Assembly: GCA_902524545.1 (NCBI GenBank)
Contig: CABZDW010000001.1
Span: 78,379-142,378, forward strand
Reading direction: 5' to 3'
DNA length: 64,000 nt
From: an uncultured Pelagibacteraceae bacterium
GTDB taxonomy: Bacteria; Pseudomonadota; Alphaproteobacteria; Pelagibacterales; Pelagibacteraceae
The position numbers and the translations under genes were made by a program. Shown piece after piece: positions 45,089 to 51,163 of this stretch (position 1 is its first letter; every line of letters begins with the position of its first letter). Below the pieces are notes generated by a model that did no database searches, was not told where the DNA came from, and saw only the letters and a list, made by a program, of their open reading frames with translations.

Positions 45089-45292
45089 TTAAATATCAAA
45101 TTTTTCTAGTAAGAAATTGATTACTAAATTGTAGAAAAATACAAAACAAAAAATGTAGAAAAGAAAAATTATTCCTTTAGAATTAAAAATATATCCAGTT
45201 GAGGTTAAAAGCACAATAAACAGGCTAATTGATAAAGCGAGCTTTGATTGTGATTTTTTTTTTAAATGAGATTTAACAATATTTTTTTTCAT
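45089..45292 (-). CDS. Small hypothetical membrane protein (67 aa)
   Basis: 67 aa with a basic N-terminus (MKKNIVKSHLKKKSQSK) followed by two hydrophobic helices, about residues 18-36 and 41-62. It ends in LLEKFDI. No family is recognised. It lies between the DUF6492 gene (convergent) and the tRNA-Leu 5' fragment, at the border of cassette 1, and is followed by a second small basic peptide. Possible roles are a membrane-active peptide or a remnant gene; there is no evidence for either. Confidence 0.5.
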   Translation of the reverse strand: MKKNIVKSHLKKKSQSKLALSISLFIVLLTSTGYIFNSKGIIFLFYIFCFVFFYNLVINFLLEKFDI

Positions 45293-45397
45293 TATGTATA
45301 ATGATAATTATTAAAGATATTTATTCACTATTAATTTTGTCCTACCTGGACATTATAATTGTCCATCAATGTTTATAAAATATTTAAATAAATAACA

Positions 45398-45500
45398 ATT
45401 TTACTTATTAACCTTGTTCAATTATAAATATTAGCATAAATACTCATGAAAATAACTCATGCCCTCGTGGTGAAATTGGTAGACACAAAGGACTTAAAAT
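45398..45500 (+). repeat. Left 103-bp direct repeat: tRNA-Leu upstream region plus 5' half (attL-like)
   Basis: It matches 47242-47344 base for base without gaps. By eye there are seven mismatches, all in the first 63 bp upstream of the tRNA, and none in the 40 bp of tRNA sequence. The two copies are 1844 bp apart and bracket the 507-aa gene. Identity stops just after the anticodon loop, the usual crossover place for tRNA-targeting tyrosine recombinases. Confidence 0.85.
45461..45500 (+). pseudogene. tRNA-Leu(UAA) 5'-half fragment
   Basis: Forty bases are identical to the first 40 of the complete tRNA-Leu at 47305: acceptor 5' strand, D-arm, and anticodon arm up to ACTTAAAAT. The sequence then diverges (AGTTTCAG in place of CCTTGCCG), so no tRNA can form. 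The promoter-like upstream region is also copied, so a short half-tRNA transcript could still be made. Confidence 0.9.
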
Positions 45501-45621
45501 AGTTTCAGTTGAGGAATTTCAGAGTCTCTAATAGTCTCTAATGGTCTTAATCCCTTATAATCCTATAACTTTTTAAATCGTTGGATTATTTTTATTGGAA
45601 AATATGAATAATAAATTCTGT

Positions 45622-45658
45622 TAAACTAGTAGCAAACTAGTAGCCAGAGAGATAAAAT
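45622..45658 (+). repeat. Left inner 37-bp repeat with two 11-bp units
   Basis: Two tandem AAACTAGTAGC units (45623-45633, 45634-45644) are followed by CCAGAGAGATAAAAT. A near-copy is at 47199-47235. The 11-bp period places the boxes on the same DNA face. AGAGAG in the tail is also the likely ribosome site of the cargo gene. Confidence 0.75.
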
Positions 45659-45663
45659 TTTAT

Positions 45664-47187
45664 ATGTTTGATTTTCTTAAAAACAATAAGTGGATTAAAT
45701 ATTATGATGAAATTAAATCATATTTTAACCCAAGATTTTTAATTGATGCAATCATTCCTACAGATATTATTGATACAGCAAAAACAGTAGCAAGTAACAA
45801 ATCAGAAGACCAAATATTTAGATTTATAATAGGGTGTGCAATAGTTAGAGGAATACTTATTGCAATTCCTGGAGATGTAGCTGTTGGGTTATATATTGCT
45901 CAAGCTATTGATTTTGCAATGGCAGCCAATATAGCAAGACTAGTTGGTTTAGATTTTAAAAAAGAAAATATTTTTAAGTTGTTAGGAGCTGCAAGTCTTT
46001 CTGCAGTTGCTGTGCTTTATGCATTTGAAAAAGTTTTAAATATTATATTTAAATTCGTAGCGAATTTACCAATTGCGGCACCAGCTTCATTTGTTTCTAC
46101 TACAATAACTTCATTATTTTTGGGTTTTTTTTGTTACCTTGCTTTTACTGAAATTAAAAATAGTGGTAACAAAAAACTTAAAATATTATCTATTGGAAAA
46201 ATAGCAAAAAACGCATCTACCTTTACTTATAAAATCGGTAAAAATCTAATGACTTTGTTATTTAAAGATATGCCAGGACTATTCAATCAAGTGAAAGAAA
46301 ATGTAAAATCTTTTATGCAGCTAAACATTGACTATAAAAAAAAAATTAAGGGAGAATTTTTTTTTGCTGCAAGTATGGCTTATTTACTAGACGGAAAGAC
46401 ACAAAGTTTTGATGGTCCAATAAGTCAAATGTGGCTGGATGCTTGGAGAATGTCGTATACTAATAAATTAGGCCCTGATGCCTCGATTGAAGATATTAAA
46501 AATCTAGCACAACAGTATCAGCCTGAGCAAATGCCCGGCGTTGAGAATTTGGTACAATCAAAGTTTTATGAAATTTTGGAGGAAAACTATGAAAATATGG
46601 ATGGAGATAATTGGTCAGCAAAACTTTTTACTGATCCATCACATCCTGCTACAGATGTAAGGTTTTATAACTCTGAGACTAATCAAACTTATGAAGTAAA
46701 CTACAAACTAACTGATGACACTGAATACATTGAGCATCATTTAGAAAAATATCCTGATACACCAGTTGTAACTTCACCTGAAACAGCCGAGAAAATGAAT
46801 AATCCATTAGTTACTGGAGGGCAGTATGAAACTAAAGAAGTTATTAAATTATCAGATGATAATTTCATGAAATTATTAAATTCAAAACATACACTTTATT
46901 TGCAAGAGGGGGCTGCGGCAGCAGGTGTTATAGTGTTATCAATTCACTTATTTCCATTTTTTGTGCATTATTTCAAAGAAAATATTGATAGAGAACAATT
47001 TATGTTAGCTGTTAAGAAATTTGTACCAGATGTTACTACCAAAACTTTAAATAGAATAATAATGCTTACACTCATGGGACCTATTTTTGGATGGTTTTTA
47101 TTAGCAAGATTTTTATTAAATATATCAACTCACGAAAGTGATAATGTTAAAGATATAAAGCAATTATTTTATAAACCACTTGTATAG
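45664..47187 (+). CDS. Cassette 1 cargo: uncharacterised 507-aa membrane protein
   Basis: No confident family. Hydrophobic segments lie at about 55-90 (FRFIIGCAIVRG, IAIPGDVAVGLYIAQAI) and 100-155, followed by a soluble, acidic central region (about 165-400). Two more helices lie near the C-terminus (about 420-440 and 465-490). The segment AIPGDVAVGLYIAQAIDFAMAANIARL has the look of DUF697-type membrane domains (Pro-Asp, then Gln/Met and IAR), but this is weak. The central part includes KLFTDPSHPATDVRFYNS and KYPDTPVVTSPETAEKM, of unknown meaning. It is the only gene between the two tRNA-Leu copies. A defence or membrane-effector role would fit its setting but is not shown. Confidence 0.6.
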   Translation: MFDFLKNNKWIKYYDEIKSYFNPRFLIDAIIPTDIIDTAKTVASNKSEDQIFRFIIGCAIVRGILIAIPGDVAVGLYIAQAIDFAMAANIARLVGLDFKKENIFKLLGAASLSAVAVLYAFEKVLNIIFKFVANLPIAAPASFVSTTITSLFLGFFCYLAFTEIKNSGNKKLKILSIGKIAKNASTFTYKIGKNLMTLLFKDMPGLFNQVKENVKSFMQLNIDYKKKIKGEFFFAASMAYLLDGKTQSFDGPISQMWLDAWRMSYTNKLGPDASIEDIKNLAQQYQPEQMPGVENLVQSKFYEILEENYENMDGDNWSAKLFTDPSHPATDVRFYNSETNQTYEVNYKLTDDTEYIEHHLEKYPDTPVVTSPETAEKMNNPLVTGGQYETKEVIKLSDDNFMKLLNSKHTLYLQEGAAAAGVIVLSIHLFPFFVHYFKENIDREQFMLAVKKFVPDVTTKTLNRIIMLTLMGPIFGWFLLARFLLNISTHESDNVKDIKQLFYKPLV

Positions 47188-47198
47188 GACTTTATAGG

Positions 47199-47235
47199 AT
47201 AACTAGTAGGAGACTAGTAGCCAGGGAGATAAAAT
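47199..47235 (+). repeat. Right inner 37-bp repeat with two 11-bp units
   Basis: Near-copy of 45622-45658: CTAGTAG boxes at 47203-47209 and 47214-47220 (11 bp apart), followed by CCAGGGAGATAAAAT. It begins 11 bp after the cargo gene stop and ends 7 bp before the right 103-bp repeat. Confidence 0.75.
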
Positions 47236-47241
47236 AAAAAA

Positions 47242-47344
47242 ATTTTACTTATTAGACTTGTTCAATTATAAATATTAGCATAAACACTCATGAAATTCAT
47301 TAATGCCCTCGTGGTGAAATTGGTAGACACAAAGGACTTAAAAT
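47242..47344 (+). repeat. Right 103-bp direct repeat: promoter region and 5' half of intact tRNA-Leu (attR-like)
   Basis: Partner of 45398-45500. Here the tRNA continues into a complete gene. The shared upstream part contains a plausible tRNA promoter (TTACTT at 47246, 16-bp spacer, TATAAA), conserved in both copies. Confidence 0.8.
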
Positions 47345-47390
47345 CCTTGCCGCTTGCGGAGTGCCAGTTCGAGTCTGGCCGAGGGCACCA
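47305..47390 (+). tRNA. tRNA-Leu (anticodon UAA)
   Basis: Complete 86-nt type II tRNA. Acceptor GCCCTCG pairs with CGAGGGC, followed by A73 and an encoded CCA. The anticodon loop is CTTAAAA (UAA), with a long variable arm and TTCGAGT T-loop. It is the insertion target of cassette 1. nadK begins 4 nt after the CCA, and GAGGG of the acceptor stem lies at ribosome-site distance from the nadK ATG. Confidence 0.97.
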
Positions 47391-47394
47391 TTAA

Positions 47395-48165
47395 ATGAAA
47401 AAAATACAAATTATTTCTGATAAAAATTCAAAGTCACAAAAAATTAAAAACCTCTTAATAAAAATATTCAATAAGTTTAAACCTCTAAAATCTAATATCA
47501 TTATTGTTGTTGGCGGGGATGGATTTATGCTTAAGACATTAAAAAAATATAAAAAAACAAAAAATTTTTTTTATGGAATTAATTCTGGCAATTATGGTTT
47601 TTTAATGAATAAATTTTCATCAAAAACTATAATTAAAAATCTATATAAATCTAATGTGATTTCTATTTCTCCATTAGAAATGATTGTAAAAAACAATAAA
47701 AATCAAATAAGAAAATATTTAGCAATTAATGAGGTTTCTATCCTAAGACAGAGTAGACAAGCTGCTTCATTGTCGATAAATCATGGTTCAAAACAAGTTA
47801 TAAAAAGATTAGTCTCAGATGGTGTCCTTGTTTCAACACCAGCTGGAAGCACCGCATATAATTTATCTGTGCGTGGACCAATACTCAATTTAAACTCAGA
47901 AAAGTTATCTATTTCTCCCATAAGTCCGTTTAGACCCAGAGGGTGGAAAGGAAAAGTAGTAAGTCATAAATCAAAAATAATTATTAAAAATTTAAATCCC
48001 AAAAAAAGACCAATAAGTGCAGTAGCAGATAATATTGAAGTAAGAAATGCTAAAGACGTTATTGTTAAAACTAACCATAGTATAAAATTTAATCTTATGT
48101 ACGATAAAAATAGAAGTCTTCAAAAAAAAATTAAAATTGAGCAATTGAGAAGAGAAACCTCTTAG
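47395..48165 (+). CDS. nadK: NAD kinase
   Basis: 256 aa. GGDG at 40-43 (IVVGGDGFML), NSGNYGFLMN, AINEVSI and the second motif VSTPAGSTAYNLSVRGPI identify the enzyme, which makes NADP+ from NAD+. It is slightly short at the N-terminus compared with E. coli NadK. The ATG is only 4 nt downstream of the tRNA-Leu CCA, and the only ribosome-site-like sequence (GAGGG, 47381-47385) is the 3' strand of the tRNA acceptor stem. It is likely transcribed together with the tRNA. Confidence 0.93.
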   Translation: MKKIQIISDKNSKSQKIKNLLIKIFNKFKPLKSNIIIVVGGDGFMLKTLKKYKKTKNFFYGINSGNYGFLMNKFSSKTIIKNLYKSNVISISPLEMIVKNNKNQIRKYLAINEVSILRQSRQAASLSINHGSKQVIKRLVSDGVLVSTPAGSTAYNLSVRGPILNLNSEKLSISPISPFRPRGWKGKVVSHKSKIIIKNLNPKKRPISAVADNIEVRNAKDVIVKTNHSIKFNLMYDKNRSLQKKIKIEQLRRETS

Positions 48166-48177
48166 TAAATCTAGTTT

Positions 48178-49572
48178 ATGTTGAACCACCTTAAAACTAA
48201 AAAAAGTTTCTCATATTTTTTTTTTGTTATAACTGGAATTTTCACCATCTTATATCAAATTAATTTTGAAGATTTTTGGTTAGATGAAATGCAATCATTT
48301 TGGATAGCTGAGCCAGAATTGTCATGGAATGAAACAGTCGAAAGACATAAATATGACTATCATAACCCAATACTTTTTAATTTAGTTCTGAAATATTTTT
48401 TAGATGTATTTAGTTATAATCCTGAAATTGCAAGATATTTACCACTTATATTTGGTTCATTATTTCTTATAATTATTGGACCTATCACTTTAGAAGTTAA
48501 AAAAGGTGAAACATTTTTATTAACAACCTTACTTGCTTGCTTAAGTATTTATACAATAAAGTATTCACAAGAAGTTAGACCATATTCATTGTTATTACTA
48601 ACTAGCGCTTTAAATATTTATTTTTTTCTAAAATTATTAAATAATTTGGAAAACAACAAAAAAAATATAATTTTTTTTATAATTTTTTCTGCAATAAACT
48701 ACTCTACAAATCCATTTTCTTTGATTATTTTTTCTTCACAGATTTTTTTTATATCTTACAAATATATTTTGTTTAAAGATAAGTATAATCAGTTTTACAT
48801 CTCAGTTATATTTATTTGTATTTTTTATATATTATTTAATTATAAATATATTTTGTTTCAAATTTCATTTGATAATTACGAGTTATCATCTGATATAATC
48901 AATGTGTTGGATGGGCTATATTTTCCAAGATTTTTTGGCTCTAAAATTATGGGGTATTTCTATCTATTATTATTAACATTCCTTATTATAAAATGTTGGA
49001 GGAAAATATTTTTAGAAAACAACAATTACTTGTTTTTTTTGATCTTAATATTTTTTTCATATTTAATACCTTTACTTTATGGAATTTTAAAAACACCAGT
49101 TTTACATGACCGATATATTATTTTTATTTTAATACCAATATTGGTACTTATATCTTGTTTACTTAACGAATTAATTAACAATTATTTAAGACGAGTATTA
49201 ATTTCAATATTAATTTTATTGACACTAGGAAACCACATAATAGAGATTTTTCAAAGACCCAACACTAAACCAGAATTTAATTTAATTTTAAAACAAATTA
49301 AGAAAAGTAACAATAATAATGTTGTTTTATATAATCCTAGAGGAACCTCAATTTTCATCATGAGTTATTTGGAAAATATTAAGCCAAATATTAAGGAAAA
49401 ATTAAATTTTTACGAGTTTAAAAATCTAAATGAAAATATTAGTAGTTTCTGGTTCTTATGTTACATGCCGGAAGTAAATTTTAGTTGTAAAACAATTAAA
49501 AAAGATAATTTCAAAACAATTGATGAAAAAAAAACTAGATTAGTTCATGCCTATCTTTATGAAAAACAATAA
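48178..49572 (+). CDS. Membrane glycosyltransferase, PMT/ArnT-like (GT39 type)
   Basis: 464 aa with roughly ten or more transmembrane helices. The first periplasmic loop holds the acidic motif D36-E37 in EDFWLDEMQSF, and SQEVRPYSLLLL and LHDRYIIFILIPILVL follow. This is the GT-C layout (PMT_2), in which the Asp-Glu motif binds the metal and the polyprenyl-phosphate sugar. Such enzymes add sugars to lipid or protein in the periplasm. Donor and acceptor are unknown. It ends 2 nt before the 3' fragment of tRNA-Thr that marks the left border of cassette 2. Confidence 0.7.
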   Translation: MLNHLKTKKSFSYFFFVITGIFTILYQINFEDFWLDEMQSFWIAEPELSWNETVERHKYDYHNPILFNLVLKYFLDVFSYNPEIARYLPLIFGSLFLIIIGPITLEVKKGETFLLTTLLACLSIYTIKYSQEVRPYSLLLLTSALNIYFFLKLLNNLENNKKNIIFFIIFSAINYSTNPFSLIIFSSQIFFISYKYILFKDKYNQFYISVIFICIFYILFNYKYILFQISFDNYELSSDIINVLDGLYFPRFFGSKIMGYFYLLLLTFLIIKCWRKIFLENNNYLFFLILIFFSYLIPLLYGILKTPVLHDRYIIFILIPILVLISCLLNELINNYLRRVLISILILLTLGNHIIEIFQRPNTKPEFNLILKQIKKSNNNNVVLYNPRGTSIFIMSYLENIKPNIKEKLNFYEFKNLNENISSFWFLCYMPEVNFSCKTIKKDNFKTIDEKKTRLVHAYLYEKQ

Positions 49573-49578
49573 TTGTAG

Positions 49579-49629
49579 TGCCCCCGCACGGATTCGAACC
49601 GCGGACCTATTGATTACAAATCAATTGCT
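49579..49629 (-). pseudogene. tRNA-Thr(UGU) 3'-half fragment (att-like repeat)
   Basis: Fifty-one bases are identical to the 3' portion of the intact tRNA-Thr, from just after the D-arm through the anticodon arm and T-arm to A73. The following CCA has become CTA in this copy. At the other side, identity ends abruptly (AAAGTTTAAAT in place of the D-arm), so it is not a working tRNA. It marks the far border of cassette 2. Confidence 0.92.
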
Positions 49630-49682
49630 AAAGTTTAAATAAACATTTGTTTGCAACAATAATCTTGAAATACTTTTCACTT

Positions 49683-49702
49683 GGCAACAATCTGGCAACA
49701 AT
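49683..49702 (+). repeat. Left tandem 11-bp-period repeats of cassette 2
   Basis: GGCAACAAT occurs at 49683-49691 and 49694-49702, an 11-bp period. A related TTGCAACAAT is at 49651-49660. The same motif recurs at the other end of the cassette, as expected for arm-type recombinase sites. Confidence 0.7.
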
Positions 49703-49717
49703 GGTAGAATTTTGGTA

Positions 49718-50878
49718 ATGAAAAAACTTTTAGGGATCGTGGTTCTGGGTTTGTTTATTTCAACAAACGCCTATTCTGCACTATTAGGGGAGAGAAAAAC
49801 ATTCAACATTAGTTGCTCAGGTACAGGAAAGTCTGTTTATGTTGGTGGAGAAGATGTTGAAAGTTTCTATGAAGATTTTGAATTTTTAGTAGTTGATGGA
49901 AAACCTCATGCTTTAAGATCGATTTCTACAAATTATCCAGCTGGTAGAGATGGTGTTTATATTGGTGATAACTTTTCAGCAACAACACGAGCATTAAAAA
50001 TTTCTACAAAACCATATGTTGGTAATGATTTTAAATTTAAAGGATTTAATGGAGACATATCTTTAATATCAGGTCGGTACAATGGATATGTAGAATTTAA
50101 GAGATCTTTTTTTAAATGGAACGCTAATTGCACTGGTTTTAAGAAAGCTTATGCATACATGAATAACATGGAGGAAGAGATTGGTGGCATTGATAATAAT
50201 AAACTTTATGCTGCATCATCAGGAACAGGTTTCTTTATATCTAAAAGTGGCTTAATGATTACAAATCATCATGTCATCGACAAATGTAAACCAATAAAGA
50301 TCATTTACAAAGGTAAAGAAATTGAGGCAAATAAATTGGCTATAGATAAAAATAATGATCTTGCAATTATTAAGGCGAACATAAGACCTGATAAATTTTA
50401 TTCAGTTTCAAATGAAGATGCGCAATTACTCGAGGATGTAATTGTTGCAGGATATCCTCTAGGCAAAAAGGTGAGTGCCGCTATAAAAGCAACAAGTGGA
50501 ACAGTTACAGCTCTAGCAGGAATAGGTGATAATTATTCTGAGTTTCAAACTGACGCTGCATTAAATTCTGGAAATAGTGGAGGCCCTATAATAAATGAAA
50601 AAGGAAATGTTGTCGGTGTAGCTGTGTCTAAGTTGCAAGGAGAAAATGTTGAAAGTTTTAATTTTGCAGTGAAGTCATCAGTTTTAAAAACTTTTGCTAA
50701 TGCTAACAAAGTAAAATTTTCAAATCCGAACAGAAGACCCTTAAAGAAACAACAACTTGGTGAACTAATTACAAAAGGCACTGTTTATATAGAGTGCTGG
50801 ATGGTTGGAAGAGATCTTAAGAAATTAATAAGAACAAAGAATACGAGAAAAGCTTTTTACAGCCAGTTTGTTAAATAA
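49718..50878 (+). CDS. Cassette 2 cargo: secreted trypsin-like serine protease
   Basis: 386 aa from the ATG at 49718, giving a signal peptide MKKLLGIVVLGLFISTNAYS. A TTG two codons earlier is in frame but would not add anything useful. The protease domain (about 165-320) has the HtrA-like triad: H175 in ITNHHVID, D204 in KNNDLAIIK and S257 in GNSGGPI. Residues 22-160 form an unrecognised extracytoplasmic domain with a few Cys. The basic C-terminus (about 340-386) lacks a clear PDZ domain. It is the only gene between the two tRNA-Thr copies. Its target is unknown. Confidence 0.8.
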   Translation: MKKLLGIVVLGLFISTNAYSALLGERKTFNISCSGTGKSVYVGGEDVESFYEDFEFLVVDGKPHALRSISTNYPAGRDGVYIGDNFSATTRALKISTKPYVGNDFKFKGFNGDISLISGRYNGYVEFKRSFFKWNANCTGFKKAYAYMNNMEEEIGGIDNNKLYAASSGTGFFISKSGLMITNHHVIDKCKPIKIIYKGKEIEANKLAIDKNNDLAIIKANIRPDKFYSVSNEDAQLLEDVIVAGYPLGKKVSAAIKATSGTVTALAGIGDNYSEFQTDAALNSGNSGGPIINEKGNVVGVAVSKLQGENVESFNFAVKSSVLKTFANANKVKFSNPNRRPLKKQQLGELITKGTVYIECWMVGRDLKKLIRTKNTRKAFYSQFVK

Positions 50879-50899
50879 ATTATAATGACTAGTTGATTT

Positions 50900-50930
50900 G
50901 GCAACAATCTGACAACAATCTGACAACACT
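50900..50930 (+). repeat. Right tandem 11-bp-period repeats of cassette 2
   Basis: Three units, GGCAACAAT (50900-50908), GACAACAAT (50911-50919) and GACAACACT (50922-50930), spaced 11 bp. They lie between the protease stop and the intact tRNA-Thr and mirror the pair at 49683-49702. Confidence 0.75.
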
Positions 50931-50985
50931 TATTGTCGTAAGAATAGTCTTTGCATAAATTATTTTGATCAAAAAGTAAGAGTGG

Positions 50986-51061
50986 TGGTGCCCCCGCACG
51001 GATTCGAACCGCGGACCTATTGATTACAAATCAATTGCTCTACCAGCTGAGCTACAAGGGC
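50986..51061 (-). tRNA. tRNA-Thr (anticodon UGU)
   Basis: Complete on the minus strand: acceptor GCCCTTG pairs with CGGGGGC (two T-G pairs), D-arm, anticodon stem-loop with TTTGTAAT (UGU), T-loop TTCGAAT, A73 and encoded CCA at 50986-50988. Its 3' half is duplicated 1410 bp away, making it the insertion target of cassette 2. Confidence 0.96.
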
Positions 51062-51163
51062 TAAAAGAAAACTAATAAAGAATAAATTAAAATAATCAAT
51101 CATTTTTAGTATGTAATTATAGCTGAATATTATAAATAGTATTTATACAATATAATTACTAAG

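Larger units (their letters stand above)
45293..45663. other. 371-bp non-coding stretch at the left end of the tRNA-Leu cassette
   Basis: It holds the left copy of the 103-bp direct repeat (45398-45500), including the first 40 nt of tRNA-Leu. Next come a 10-bp tandem repeat AGTCTCTAAT x2 (45523-45542) and a weak possible promoter for the cargo gene (TTGGAT at 45581, TATGAA at 45603). Last are two exact 11-mers AAACTAGTAGC (45623-45644) with a shared CCAGAGAGATAAAAT tail. No protein frame of any length fits here. Confidence 0.7.
45398..47344 (+). mobile_element. Cassette 1: integrase-less single-gene element at tRNA-Leu(UAA)
   Basis: A unit of about 1.85 kb lies between two copies of the tRNA-Leu promoter region and 5' half. 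It contains one cargo gene (45664-47187) and an inner pair of 37-bp near-repeats (45622-45658 and 47199-47235). Each inner repeat holds two CTAGTAG boxes 11 bp apart. There is no recombinase gene. The layout fits a non-autonomous integrative element moved by an integrase supplied from elsewhere, for example a temperate phage. An old tandem duplication is the alternative. Confidence 0.65.
49575..51039 (-). mobile_element. Cassette 2: integrase-less single-gene element at tRNA-Thr(UGU)
   Basis: A unit of about 1.41 kb lies between two copies of the tRNA-Thr 3' half (49579-49629 and 50989-51039, 51 bp identical). It contains one cargo gene, a secreted serine protease. Tandem GGCAACAAT-type boxes with 11-bp period stand at both ends (49683-49702 and 50900-50930). 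There is no recombinase gene. The polarity is the classic one for tRNA-targeting elements: the element sits on the 3' side of the tRNA and the 3' half is duplicated. Confidence 0.7.

Noticed and set aside
45523..45644. Short tandem repeats as a CRISPR array
   Set aside because: Units are only 10-11 bp, directly adjacent without spacers, and no cas genes are present; arm-type recombinase sites explain them better.
45398..51061. A remnant prophage
   Set aside because: There is no integrase, capsid, terminase or replication gene; each interval holds one cargo gene only.
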